This document shows, piece after piece, positions 1 to 8,396 of a stretch of 58,971 bases of DNA. The notes below the pieces were generated by a model. That model had not been told where the DNA came from. It made no database searches and was given only the letters and a program-made list of their open reading frames with translations. This DNA is from Syntrophorhabdaceae bacterium (GTDB taxonomy: Bacteria > Desulfobacterota > Syntrophorhabdia > Syntrophorhabdales > Syntrophorhabdaceae). Each line of letters opens with the position of its first letter. Position 1 is the first letter of the stretch. The stretch lies in contig DASXUJ010000067.1 of NCBI GenBank assembly GCA_036504895.1, forward strand, positions 1-58,971, in the 5' to 3' direction. Position numbers and translations under genes: made by a program.

Positions 1-258
1 CTCACAGACCACGAGAAGGAGGGATATGTCACCATAGGCAGAGCGACTTCTTCACTGATTACCCTATAAAAATCCCCTAAAATCAGGAAACAGAGCCACG
101 GGGAAAGTGATTGCTTCACGGGTTCCGTACTCGATGTACGGTGTAGCACCAAAGCGGAGTCAGGCGCCGGAGATGGGCCATTTCCTCCGATTCACCGGCC
201 GTCCAAGTGTATGATACGACCTGAAGCCCCCGTCCCAGGCCCGACCCTATCCCTGCTC
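1..258. other. intergenic, nothing recognised
   Basis: This stretch lies downstream of the ANTAR regulator gene and runs to the window edge. I see no reading frame with a ribosome binding site, no tRNA and no riboswitch that I can name. A terminator for the kinase/regulator operon would be expected here but none with a clear T tract is visible. Confidence 0.5.
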
Positions 259-822
259 CTACCCCATCATGGTGATTATTGCCTGGGCTACCTCTTTGAT
301 CGGGATATTCTTGTCCATGCTGATCTTCTGCATCCTCCTGAAGGCCTGCTCCTCTTTCAGGTGCTCCTTTTGCATGAGGAGGCCTTTCGCCCGCTCCACC
401 AGCTTTCGGGTCTCCAGCTCCTCCTTGAGCCTCGTAATCCTCTCCGACAGGGCCGACTTCTCCACGAAATGGCGCACTGCAAGCTCGATGGCCGGAGACA
501 GGCTCGCGCCCTGAAAGGGTTTGGTGAGATAGGCCATCACCCCCGCATCCCTCGCCTGCTCCACGAGGTGACGTTCCGAATAGGCGGTCAAAATGATCAC
601 GGGGTAGCGGTCTGCCACCTTTCTCGCCACGTCTATCCCGTTCAGCCGGGGCATCTTGATATCGAGAACGACCACGTCAGGATTCTTGACCTTGATCAGC
701 TCCAGGGCCTCTCTCCCGTCGACCGCCTCGGCAATCACTTCATGACCTATCCCTTCGAGAAGCTCCCTCAGGTCGATCCTGATAAGGGGCTCGTCATCCG
801 CAATCAATATCCGGAAGCTCAT
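259..822 (-). CDS. ANTAR-domain response regulator (antiterminator)
   Basis: A 187-residue two-domain regulator. Residues 1-118 form a receiver domain with the acidic pair D10/E11, phospho-acceptor D54 (in VVLDIKMP), T79 and K101. A short coiled-coil (about 120-140) leads to a C-terminal ANTAR domain with the typical ERAKGLLMQ helix (143-151). ANTAR domains bind paired RNA hairpins and prevent transcription termination, as in AmiR, NasR and EutV, so the output is probably RNA rather than DNA binding. The start codon overlaps the stop of the upstream kinase gene (ATGA), so the two are translationally coupled and almost certainly form one phosphorelay. Its RNA targets are not identified in this window. 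Family assignment is secure; regulon is unknown. Confidence 0.95.
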   Translation of the reverse strand: MSFRILIADDEPLIRIDLRELLEGIGHEVIAEAVDGREALELIKVKNPDVVVLDIKMPRLNGIDVARKVADRYPVIILTAYSERHLVEQARDAGVMAYLTKPFQGASLSPAIELAVRHFVEKSALSERITRLKEELETRKLVERAKGLLMQKEHLKEEQAFRRMQKISMDKNIPIKEVAQAIITMMG

Positions 823-3641
823 GCGTTTAAATTATAATAATTCTTCGGTAAAGGGAACATAATACGCGCGGTGGTTCCTCCTTTTCCATTTAATTGGAAT
901 CTACCCCTCAGGTCGTCTTTCACGAGGGTCCGCACAATAGTGAGCCCCAGGTTTCCGTCCTTTCCCGTGTCGAAACCGTCGGGCAGCCCCGCACCCTGAT
1001 CTTCGATCGTGACTACCACGTGATGAGCGGCCTGCCCGAGAGTGATCGCCAAGGATCCGTCGGTTCGCCCCTTGTAGCCGTGGCGCACCACGTTCTGGAT
1101 AAGCTCGTTCACGATGAGTGCGAGCGAAGTGGCCTCCCTGGACGGGATCATGCAGGAGGGTCCGGACAGGACAGCCTCCACTGTCGGCTCCACGTGACCG
1201 GACAGGCAGAGCTCGCACACGTTGTCGATGAGTCTCCTCAGATCGACCATTCCGATCTCACCCTGGCAGAGGGTCTCATGGACCACCGCAATGCTCATGA
1301 TGCGCGAAATGCTGTCGCTTAAGGCCTGCTCGGCGGATGTGCCTTCGAGACGCCTGATCTGGAGACGCAGGATGCTTGCCACATTTTGAAGATTATTCTT
1401 CACCCGGTGATGGATCTCTTTCAGGAACGTCGTATTTTTCTGAAGGTAACGGTTCTCGATGAACACCCCGAGCTGGCTGGTGATACCGGCCAGGAACTCC
1501 ATGCTTTCTTCGATCTCGTCACACTGGAATGGCGATTTCCGCTCTTTTCTCCAAAAAAGATTCATTATCCCCCGCATCTGTCCCTTGTAGGCAATGGGCA
1601 GGGAGACAAAACCTTTCGCAAAAGCGGCAGGCACATCCACGGGAGACCCTTCCCGGGGGGGATCGAAGACGGAGATGGGCCGGCAATTCTCTATCTGCCA
1701 TCTGGCAAGCCTCTCGTCGGCCTCCGCGCTTTTGAGCCCGGGCCGGGAGGCGCCTTCCACGGAAGAGGCTTCCTTTATGAGAAACTGGTGTGTGGGGTCT
1801 ATGAGCCAGAGGCTTGCAGTCGAAAGCCCGAGAATTCTCCTCACATGCCTCATGATATTCCTGAGTTTGGTATTTGCAGTGATGGACCTGGAGATCTCAT
1901 GGCTCAGGTGGTTCAGGATCTCGAGCTGCATGAGCTTATTCATGAGCCGCCTGTCTATCTCTATCCTGTGAAGACCCCTCGCCGTGAGCCTTCCTATCGT
2001 CCTGGCGAGCACCATATCCTCTTCATCGAGGAGTACGACGGAAGGCTTCTTTCTCAGGAGCAGGAGACCGAAACGCCTGCCGTGGCTGTCGAGGAAGATG
2101 GGGGTATACCCCGGAGGGGTAGCCTTTCCCTCTATTTCGGGCGGGAACCCATGGGGATTTTTTGAGCCCGCGAGGCTAAAATCCTTCGACCCGTCTCCGG
2201 ATAAGTAGAATTTCCAGTCCCCCCAGGGAAAGAGGCTGCTCAATTTGTCCGACAACTGGGAGAGGAGCCGAAGGGGATCGTCTTCCTCCTGTATGATGCT
2301 GTTGATCTTGCTCATGACCTTCATCTGGGTCTCTTTTTTATTGAGGCGGGACGTGAAGTCATGGTAGATCCGCTTCCCCTTGTACATGAGGGCAGTGACG
2401 GGGTTAAGCTCGTCGGAAAAGACCAGTGCCGAGACGGATTGATTCGAATAGACGGGAAGGCCGTCCTCGGAAACCCCCTGCTCTCCGAAGGTATAGCATC
2501 CGCACACCGGAGGCTTCGCTTTTCTGTAGATAAGGTCCACTTCCCTCGACCCGTTGGCGCCCATGAGACGCTTCCTCAAGGCGCAGGAAAGGATCATGGT
2601 AAAACAGGGTTTGCTCAAGCCCCCTTGCCTGAGGGCATTACTATAGGCAGTGAGCCCTGCCCGGACGACATCGTCTCCCGTGGCTTTCATGAGGGTAAGG
2701 ACCTGGTCGGTCCTCATAACCGGTCCGAACTGGATGGAGCCGTCGGGGACCACGCATTCCGGCACGTGGAGGAGTGAATTGCCATACACGTCGGTGGTGC
2801 CGAAGGGAAACTGGCTGAACCAGAGCACCCCGTCCCCCAGACGATCGACGGGCATTTCGAGAAGCTCGGCGCAGACCTCTATGGCCGGACGACCGTCCAG
2901 CTCTTCCACGAAATGGCCTGACGCTTTGGTGATAAGGGCGCGCTTGGTGGTAGGGGAGAAGCCGTGGGCCATGCCGAAGCCGAAGAGGATCTCGGCCTCC
3001 ACGAAAGCCAGGACGATCGCGTCCTTCACCACTGCGTCATTGAAGATCTGCGAGTTCGTCTCGAAATGGAAGTAATCGGCCGAGCTCCCTCCGAAAATGG
3101 GGATGCGGTTTACCGAGGCCTTTCGCAATTCCGTGTGGATATCGTGGCTTAACGAGACCTGGGTCTTGGTCGCACCGGGGGAAAAGACGATGACGAAGAC
3201 CGGAGAAACCCCCGTGCCTTTGGAAGTTGACATGCGGACCATCTGATGAAGGGGATGATCGGCGCTGAAGTAGTCGGTAGCCTCCGCGGCGGCAAGGGCC
3301 TGTCTGACCGCTTTCCTGTAATCGAGGCTCACCTCCCTTCCCATCCCTACCCGTACCCTGAGGTGGGGTGAGGCAATAATTGCCACCACCACACTTTTCA
3401 AGAGGTGTCCGTTCGCTATCTCCCCTGCCGTAGTCGTGCCGATGAGGGGACAGTCGCCTATGATCTCCCGTACGCCCCTGTGCACTGCCTCGATATCGAG
3501 CTCAGGCGAAACGAAAAGGACCGCAAGGCTCGGCGTGAACCGTTGCAGCCCGGAAAGGGCCTCTGCCGCCGCCTCCCTCCCCTTGTCCACGTCCTTGCCG
3601 GAAATCCCCTTACCAACTCCGGTTTCAATATAGACACCCAT
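819..3641 (-). CDS. FIST-domain sensor histidine kinase (HisKA_2 type)
   Basis: A 940-residue soluble kinase with no membrane segment. The first about 390 residues are a FIST N/C sensor module (motifs GTTTAGEI and IFGGSSADYF), a family proposed to bind small ligands such as amino acids. A GAF-like region follows (about 570-720). The transmitter is of the HisKA_2 class: EIHHRVKNNLQN near 742-753 with H744/H745, N-box near 845-850 and G-box DQGAG near 881. HisKA_2 kinases commonly pair with ANTAR regulators (for example EutW/EutV), and the next gene is an ANTAR regulator overlapping by four bases. The start has the SD AGGAAGG and a good upstream promoter. The ligand is unknown. Confidence 0.93.
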   Translation of the reverse strand: MGVYIETGVGKGISGKDVDKGREAAAEALSGLQRFTPSLAVLFVSPELDIEAVHRGVREIIGDCPLIGTTTAGEIANGHLLKSVVVAIIASPHLRVRVGMGREVSLDYRKAVRQALAAAEATDYFSADHPLHQMVRMSTSKGTGVSPVFVIVFSPGATKTQVSLSHDIHTELRKASVNRIPIFGGSSADYFHFETNSQIFNDAVVKDAIVLAFVEAEILFGFGMAHGFSPTTKRALITKASGHFVEELDGRPAIEVCAELLEMPVDRLGDGVLWFSQFPFGTTDVYGNSLLHVPECVVPDGSIQFGPVMRTDQVLTLMKATGDDVVRAGLTAYSNALRQGGLSKPCFTMILSCALRKRLMGANGSREVDLIYRKAKPPVCGCYTFGEQGVSEDGLPVYSNQSVSALVFSDELNPVTALMYKGKRIYHDFTSRLNKKETQMKVMSKINSIIQEEDDPLRLLSQLSDKLSSLFPWGDWKFYLSGDGSKDFSLAGSKNPHGFPPEIEGKATPPGYTPIFLDSHGRRFGLLLLRKKPSVVLLDEEDMVLARTIGRLTARGLHRIEIDRRLMNKLMQLEILNHLSHEISRSITANTKLRNIMRHVRRILGLSTASLWLIDPTHQFLIKEASSVEGASRPGLKSAEADERLARWQIENCRPISVFDPPREGSPVDVPAAFAKGFVSLPIAYKGQMRGIMNLFWRKERKSPFQCDEIEESMEFLAGITSQLGVFIENRYLQKNTTFLKEIHHRVKNNLQNVASILRLQIRRLEGTSAEQALSDSISRIMSIAVVHETLCQGEIGMVDLRRLIDNVCELCLSGHVEPTVEAVLSGPSCMIPSREATSLALIVNELIQNVVRHGYKGRTDGSLAITLGQAAHHVVVTIEDQGAGLPDGFDTGKDGNLGLTIVRTLVKDDLRGRFQLNGKGGTTARIMFPLPKNYYNLNA

Positions 3642-3674
3642 TCTGCCTTCCTCTCGAGATGACGCCCTTCAGGT

Positions 3675-3703
3675 GTAATACACTTCCGTCGCCTCCTTGT
3701 CAA
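3675..3703 (-). promoter_or_regulatory. sigma70-like promoter of the FIST kinase operon
   Basis: On the minus strand a perfect -35 TTGACA is followed after 17 bases by TATTAC. The predicted transcript starts about 28 bases before the kinase start codon and includes its SD. Confidence 0.6.
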
Positions 3704-3730
3704 TTTATGGAAGCGGTCTGTATGGAAAGG

Positions 3731-3761
3731 TGCGGGCCCTCCCTTTGCAGGAGGGCCCGCA
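3731..3761 (-). terminator. hairpin terminator after membrane-protein gene
   Basis: Twelve-base arms (TGCGGGCCCTCC and its complement) around a seven-base loop form a very stable hairpin about 75 bases beyond the stop of the minus-strand membrane-protein gene. The tail on the minus strand, CCTTTCC, is only moderately T-rich. Confidence 0.55.
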
Positions 3762-3837
3762 GCACCGGGCTATGGGGGCTGGAAAAGGTCCGCCCGGCAT
3801 TGACCTGTTGCGAGGGCTGAAGTCACGAATCCGTTTT

Positions 3838-4944
3838 TTACGCCTCCACTCTTGCCTCTTCGTTTTTCGGCATGGGCTCGGAAAGAGGCCAGAAGTTGAA
3901 TAGTCCCGTATAGACGGCGATCACGGGGAAAGTGATGGAGAGAAGGGCCGTGGCAATCCAGAGCTCGTGAAGGTAGAGGGGAGGACCGCTCGGCACTCCG
4001 CCGGCAATCAGATAACTGAACCACGTATAGAGGTAATACATCAGCATGGCGAGAAGGATGGAGATGATGATGAGGATGAACCCCTTCGCCGGCTGTTTCA
4101 TGGTCTGAACCGGCGCGGTCTGCATGAGGAGGAGCATGATGAACTCACCGAAGATCATGCAGATAGGCACCCGCACCGTATAAATGACCGGGTCCATTCC
4201 GAAGCCGTTCACGCAGATTGCGCGCAGGATAAAGGCGCATACCAGTATCCACACCGTAGCCATAAAGCCGAAGAGCGGCATCTTTCCCCACGCGGGCGCT
4301 CTTGCCGGTATGAGGCTCAGGGGCCAGAAATCGAGCTCGGCCATGGCAAGTATCACCGCCACGGTGCTTACGGCAAAGCCGATCACCACCCACGCGTTCA
4401 CCGGTCCGCCCGGATCGAGGGCCGCCTTATAGAAGGGCGCTCCCTGGAGGAAGCTGAAGTCCATAAGCGATTTATAGAAGATAATATCGAGGATGTAGAC
4501 AAGGATCAGGGTGCCGAAGCCTACGAAGGCCGGATGGGGGTGAATGGCGCTCATGGGCCAGCACTGCCACACGATCACCAGCCACAGGCTGAGCACCACC
4601 GAAAGAATGGTGAAAAATATGACGAAAGGCGTGGGCGGGGCCACAAAGCCGCCTATGGTGAAATGGGACAGAGAGGCCACGATAGTGCCTATAAAGAACG
4701 TGAAGAGAAGGAGATAGACCCCCTTCAGAGGCTGCTCCATTTTCGCCGCGGGCGGCGGATAGTTATGCTGCCATGCGAGCCCCACGATCACCTGGATAGG
4801 GATGACCGTCATGGCGAGGTAGCCGACCCAGGTGAGGAATGTATCCGTTTTAAACCATGCGATTATCCCCAGGGAAAAAACAAAGACAATGATTGTCGCC
4901 AGTATCCCCAACATGGGCTGTTTGATTCCGGTGTGCTCTTCCAT
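3838..4944 (-). CDS. polytopic membrane protein with internal repeats, unknown function
   Basis: A 368-residue protein with about nine or ten hydrophobic segments; I do not recognise the family. A motif of the form QP-x-x-G starts a membrane segment at residues 9-13 (QPMLG), 71-75 (QPLKG) and 284-288 (QPAKG), and a W-P-[ML]-S motif closes a segment at 129-132, 207-210 and 352-355. Residues 70-132 and 283-355 therefore look like copies of one four-helix-like unit, with a degenerate copy between. The start has a strong SD (AAAGGAGGG). It lies 99 bases downstream of the aldehyde dehydrogenase gene on the same strand and is probably cotranscribed with it, which suggests a membrane role in the same pathway, for example substrate passage; that is inference. 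Confidence 0.8.
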   Translation of the reverse strand: MEEHTGIKQPMLGILATIIVFVFSLGIIAWFKTDTFLTWVGYLAMTVIPIQVIVGLAWQHNYPPPAAKMEQPLKGVYLLLFTFFIGTIVASLSHFTIGGFVAPPTPFVIFFTILSVVLSLWLVIVWQCWPMSAIHPHPAFVGFGTLILVYILDIIFYKSLMDFSFLQGAPFYKAALDPGGPVNAWVVIGFAVSTVAVILAMAELDFWPLSLIPARAPAWGKMPLFGFMATVWILVCAFILRAICVNGFGMDPVIYTVRVPICMIFGEFIMLLLMQTAPVQTMKQPAKGFILIIISILLAMLMYYLYTWFSYLIAGGVPSGPPLYLHELWIATALLSITFPVIAVYTGLFNFWPLSEPMPKNEEARVEA

Positions 4945-5043
4945 AGATGAACCCTCCTTTTTTGGAATCGGTGCGTCGCCGCCCCTATGGCTGCCACGCG
5001 TTCACTGAAAACCTGCTCCCTTCCCCGACGCGCCGTAATCGGA

Positions 5044-6501
5044 CTAAAACGGGTACTGGCGCGGCGTGCGCTGCACGCTTATCCAGCGCAGCTCCGTAAA
5101 TTCTTCAAGGGCAGCCTTGCCACCGAACCTGCCCCAGCCGCTGTCTTTGATGCCTCCGAAAGGTACCTGGGGCTCATCATGAACCGTCTGGTCGTTCACA
5201 TGGACTATACCGGATTCGATGCGCTCCGCGATCTCCAACCCTTTCATAAAATCCCCCGTGAAGACGCTTGCCGAGAGGCCGTACATGGTATCGTTCGCAA
5301 TGGAGACCGCCTGTTCCACGCTCTCCACTTCTATGACCGATACCACGGGACCGAAAGTTTCTTCGCAGCAGAAAGGTGAGCCGAGCTTCACGTTCGTGAG
5401 GACCGTGGGGGAGCAGCAAAGGCCTTCATAGGCATTGCCGCAGACCACCTTGGCACCGTCTTTTATCGCCGACTCGATGCTCGTCTTCACCTTGTCGAAC
5501 TGCTGCCGGTTGATGAGGGGGCCGATGATCGTATCGGGCTCCTTGGGATTGCCGACCTTGAAGGCGGAGACCTTTTTTGCGAATTTCTCCGTAAATTCTT
5601 TTGCCGCCGCCCTCTCGACAATGATGCGTCGCGTTGACATGCATATCTGGCCCTGGTGAAGGAAGGCGCCGAAGGCCGCCGCATTTACCGCATTGTCGAT
5701 ATTCGCGTCCGCAAGAACGATCATGGGGTTCTGGCCGCCCAGCTCGAGGGCGACCCGCTTCAGGTATCTGCCCGCCTTTTCCGCCAGGATACGACCCACC
5801 TCGCTCGAGCCGGTGAGGCTGATGCGCCGCACTGCGGGGTTCTCGATGAACTCGTCCCCAATTTCTGCGCTCGCGCCGGGGCCGTTGGTCACGAGATTGA
5901 AGACGCCTTTGGGGAAACCCGCCTCATGAAAGACTTCGGCGAGGACCACGCCTCCCGCCACCGACGATTCGGTCGAGGATTTAAGTACCGTGGTGTTGCC
6001 GTAGGCTATGGGCAGGCAGATGGAGCGGAGCGACAGGATAAGGGGCGCATTCCAGGGACCTATGCCCGCCACCACGCCCACCGGTTGCCGGATTGCCATA
6101 TTGAAGGCGCCCGGGAGGTCCCCGGGGATTATCTCTCCAATAGGTCCGTGGACCTGGGCCGCCGCCTCACGAAGCAGCCCCGGGGTAAACATGGTCTGGA
6201 ACATGGCAAAGCCAAATGTGCATCCCGTCTCTTCCGCAAGGATTTCCACGATATCCATCTGTTTCTTTTCGAGGATATCGGCGGCTTTCAAAAACAGGGC
6301 CTGCCGCTCCGCGGGAAGGGTTTTAGACCAGGCCGGGAATGCCGTCCGGGCCGCGTTGATCGCGACCAGGGCATCGACCCGCTTCCCCGCCGGGACCTGG
6401 GCGAAAACTTCGCCCGTATAAGGGTTATAGTCGTCGTAGACCGCCCCATCCGACGCGCCGGTCCACTCGCCGTTTATGTACATCTTATACGCTCTCGCCA
6501 T
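5044..6501 (-). CDS. NAD(P)-dependent aldehyde dehydrogenase
   Basis: A 485-residue ALDH-superfamily enzyme oxidising an aldehyde to its carboxylate. It has the Rossmann motif GPWNAPLIL, FTGS-type SLTGSSEVG, the catalytic glutamate in LELGGQNP and the nucleophile cysteine in GQICMSTRR, and the C-terminal PFGGIKDSGWGRFGG. Overall it resembles vanillin/benzaldehyde/salicylaldehyde dehydrogenases, which would fit aromatic metabolism, but the substrate cannot be read from sequence. The start chosen (MARAYKMYI) follows AAAGGAGGAGAAA directly; an upstream in-frame ATG at 6528 has no SD. Just upstream lies a remnant of a short-chain dehydrogenase, an alcohol-to-aldehyde enzyme type that commonly neighbours such genes. 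Confidence 0.93.
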   Translation of the reverse strand: MARAYKMYINGEWTGASDGAVYDDYNPYTGEVFAQVPAGKRVDALVAINAARTAFPAWSKTLPAERQALFLKAADILEKKQMDIVEILAEETGCTFGFAMFQTMFTPGLLREAAAQVHGPIGEIIPGDLPGAFNMAIRQPVGVVAGIGPWNAPLILSLRSICLPIAYGNTTVLKSSTESSVAGGVVLAEVFHEAGFPKGVFNLVTNGPGASAEIGDEFIENPAVRRISLTGSSEVGRILAEKAGRYLKRVALELGGQNPMIVLADANIDNAVNAAAFGAFLHQGQICMSTRRIIVERAAAKEFTEKFAKKVSAFKVGNPKEPDTIIGPLINRQQFDKVKTSIESAIKDGAKVVCGNAYEGLCCSPTVLTNVKLGSPFCCEETFGPVVSVIEVESVEQAVSIANDTMYGLSASVFTGDFMKGLEIAERIESGIVHVNDQTVHDEPQVPFGGIKDSGWGRFGGKAALEEFTELRWISVQRTPRQYPF

Positions 6502-6571
6502 TTTCTCCTCCTTTTGTAAATTAGTCATTAATTCGAGTCATAAACTCCCCGATCCTCATTTTCGGGATCAA

Positions 6572-6670
6572 TTAATCCTTTCCTCCCTTGATCGCTCCCG
6601 CTCTCAATACAGGGAAAGCCCCGCCGTTATCGACGATCATCTGACCCGTGACAATTGCGCTGTCGTCGCA
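6572..6670 (-). pseudogene. 3'-terminal remnant of a short-chain dehydrogenase (SDR)
   Basis: Reading the minus strand to the TAA at 6572 gives DDSAIVTGQMIVDNGG followed by 16 residues. This matches the very conserved C-terminal signature of SDR enzymes (S-D-D/A-S-x-x-V-T-G-Q-x-x-x-x-D-G-G). Nothing SDR-like precedes it: the frame becomes nonsense just upstream and a terminator hairpin begins about 50 bases away. The remnant is on the same strand as the aldehyde dehydrogenase and ends about 70 bases before its start, so an SDR-ALDH operon has probably lost most of its first gene by deletion or recombination. Confidence 0.65.
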
Positions 6671-6720
6671 CGCTCGCCGCGCCCCGAATGGTCGAACCCA
6701 ACCGACAGAAAAAAAGGAAA

Positions 6721-6756
6721 AGGCCTCCTTTGCCCATCATTAGGCAAAAGAGGCCT
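6721..6756 (-). terminator. rho-independent terminator
   Basis: Fourteen-base arms (AGGCCTCCTTTGCC against its complement with one mismatch) surround an eight-base loop. On the minus strand the hairpin is followed by TTTCCTTTTTTTCT. No intact minus-strand gene now lies upstream, so it probably belonged to a gene lost or moved in the rearrangement that truncated the SDR. Confidence 0.65.
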
Positions 6757-6965
6757 CATTACCTCCGACTCCACGTGGATCCTTTTATGCAATATTATCC
6801 GTTTGCATGAAATCATGTCAAGAAAAAAACAGTCTCCCTCCGACCTTTCCCTAAAACCTTTACCCTTCGGCAGACATCCTGCCTTGAGAGAGTTTTTGGG
6901 GATTTCCCGGCAAATTCTCATTCGGCAGCAGAACCATACATATTCCAAAAATATATTTTGTACGC

Positions 6966-6971
6966 TATAAT
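6966..6971 (+). promoter_or_regulatory. -10 element before the AhpD/ArsS pair
   Basis: A perfect TATAAT lies 54 bases before the first start codon. The -35 region at 17 bases spacing is poor, so it may need an activator or be fortuitous. Confidence 0.35.
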
Positions 6972-7024
6972 TTTGAAAATTAATCCCTTTTTCAGCCGGC
7001 AGGGATATTCCGAGGAGGCATTTC

Positions 7025-7357
7025 ATGGGTGATTATTACGAGAAAAAAGATCTCGAAGATTTTCCGGATATAGGCGAATACGCGCCGGAGCTGGGAGAAA
7101 AGTATTTCGCATATTATGGTGAGGCGATGAAGGCGGGACTACTCACCGAGAGGGAAAAGGCCCTTATCGCCCTCGTGGTGGCGACGACCCAGAGATGCCC
7201 CTACTGCATTGACGCATATACTAATCAGTGCCTATCCTTAGGTATATCCCGGGAGGAAATGATGGAAGCCCAGCATGTGGGCGCCGCCATGACGGCGGGC
7301 ATCGTGCTGGCCCATACGACCCAGATGAGGAAAATCATCAGAAAAAAGGAAATGTAA
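7025..7357 (+). CDS. AhpD-like protein associated with ArsS
   Basis: A 110-residue carboxymuconolactone-decarboxylase/AhpD-fold protein. It carries the redox motif C58-P-Y-C61 in RCPYCIDAYTNQC and H84 in EAQHVGAA, the usual catalytic set of AhpD-like peroxidases. The one-base gap to arsS and the N-terminal pattern (DYYEKKDLEDFPDIGE) place it in the group described as arsenosugar-biosynthesis-associated peroxidase-like proteins. Some relatives are selenoproteins at this motif; here both positions are cysteine. SD GAGGAGG precedes the ATG. A role as thiol redox partner to ArsS is a reasonable inference, not shown. Confidence 0.9.
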   Translation: MGDYYEKKDLEDFPDIGEYAPELGEKYFAYYGEAMKAGLLTEREKALIALVVATTQRCPYCIDAYTNQCLSLGISREEMMEAQHVGAAMTAGIVLAHTTQMRKIIRKKEM

Positions 7358-7358
7358 T

Positions 7359-8321
7359 ATGGTTTGCATCGTGGCAGAACCCGCATTTGCTCAAAAGGTT
7401 CCGGGACTCCTGACGGCGGAGGGCATCGGGGTATTGCAGCTCAACCTGGGTTATCGCTGCAACCTCGCGTGCCGCCACTGCCATATCGGGGCGGGGCCCG
7501 AGCGGAAAGAAATTATGTCGGCCGGGACCATGAAGCAGGTCCTCGATGTACTCAAATCTCATCCCATTCCCCTGGTCGACATTACCGGAGGCAGCCCGGA
7601 GATGCACCCCGATTTAAGGGAGCTTATCGAAGAGTGTATCGCGCTCGGGCGTCGGGTCCTCGTACGGACCAACGGGGTGATCCTCCTGGAGGAGCCCTAT
7701 CGATCCCTTATATCCTTTTATGCATCGAAGGGAGTGGAGGTCGTCGTCTCCCTGCCTCACCTCGACCCCCATGTGACGGACCGCCAGAGGGGCGAAGGCG
7801 TTTTTTCGAGGGTCGTCGAGGTCCTTAAGAGGCTCAATGCCGCGGGATACGGACAGGAGGGAAGCGGATTGGTGCTCGACCTGGCCCACAATCCCGGAGG
7901 AGCCTATATGCCGGCTTCCCAGGCGAGTCTCGAATCATCGTACAAGAGGATTCTGCGGGAACGCCATGCCATCCGCTTCGATCACCTTTTCTGTCTTACC
8001 AATATGCCTATCGGCAGGTATAGGGAATATCTGAAAAAGACCGATAATTATGCGGAATATATGGCAGGCCTGGTGAGGGCCTTCAACCCTGCCACCCTGG
8101 ACAACCTCATGTGCAGGACCACCCTTTCCGTTGCCTGGGACGGAACGCTCCATGATTGTGATTTCAATCATATTTTAGGACTCCCCGTAAACCATGGCGC
8201 GCCCGACCATATCTCGGGATTCGACATGGAGAAGCTCGCCCATCGCAGGATCGTGGTGGGCGACCATTGTTACGGCTGCACGGCAGGAGGGGGAAGCTCA
8301 TGCCGGGGAGAGATCACATAA
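7359..8321 (+). CDS. arsS: radical SAM protein ArsS (arsenosugar biosynthesis family)
   Basis: A 320-residue radical SAM enzyme. The [4Fe-4S] motif is C34-N-L-A-C38-R-H-C41, followed by VDITGGSPEMHP. The C-terminal part has the family cysteine signatures LMCRTTLSVAWDG, DCDFN and HCYGCTAGGGSSC. The last is diagnostic for the ArsS/selenodomain radical SAM family, whose characterised members add the 5-deoxyadenosyl group to methylated arsenic in arsenosugar synthesis. No arsM methyltransferase, arsenite transporter or ArsR is nearby, so the substrate in this organism is uncertain. It is translationally coupled to the AhpD-like gene. Confidence 0.9.
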   Translation: MVCIVAEPAFAQKVPGLLTAEGIGVLQLNLGYRCNLACRHCHIGAGPERKEIMSAGTMKQVLDVLKSHPIPLVDITGGSPEMHPDLRELIEECIALGRRVLVRTNGVILLEEPYRSLISFYASKGVEVVVSLPHLDPHVTDRQRGEGVFSRVVEVLKRLNAAGYGQEGSGLVLDLAHNPGGAYMPASQASLESSYKRILRERHAIRFDHLFCLTNMPIGRYREYLKKTDNYAEYMAGLVRAFNPATLDNLMCRTTLSVAWDGTLHDCDFNHILGLPVNHGAPDHISGFDMEKLAHRRIVVGDHCYGCTAGGGSSCRGEIT

Positions 8322-8396
8322 AGAGCCCGTTTCCGCACTGAGGTCAGGAGCTCACCCGCGAGCACAGAAGAATTTAAAGGTTATTGCTTTCCGGAT

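Noticed and set aside
3967-4950. A 327-codon plus-strand frame opposite the membrane protein
   Set aside because: Very charged low-complexity translation typical of the reverse strand of a hydrophobic protein gene.
4945-5043. ANTAR hexaloop target upstream of the membrane-protein gene
   Set aside because: I could not find two hairpins with A-x-x-G-x-x loops; a covariance search would be needed.
7359-8321. Selenocysteine insertion in ArsS
   Set aside because: The gene has no in-frame TGA; the candidate positions are ordinary cysteines.
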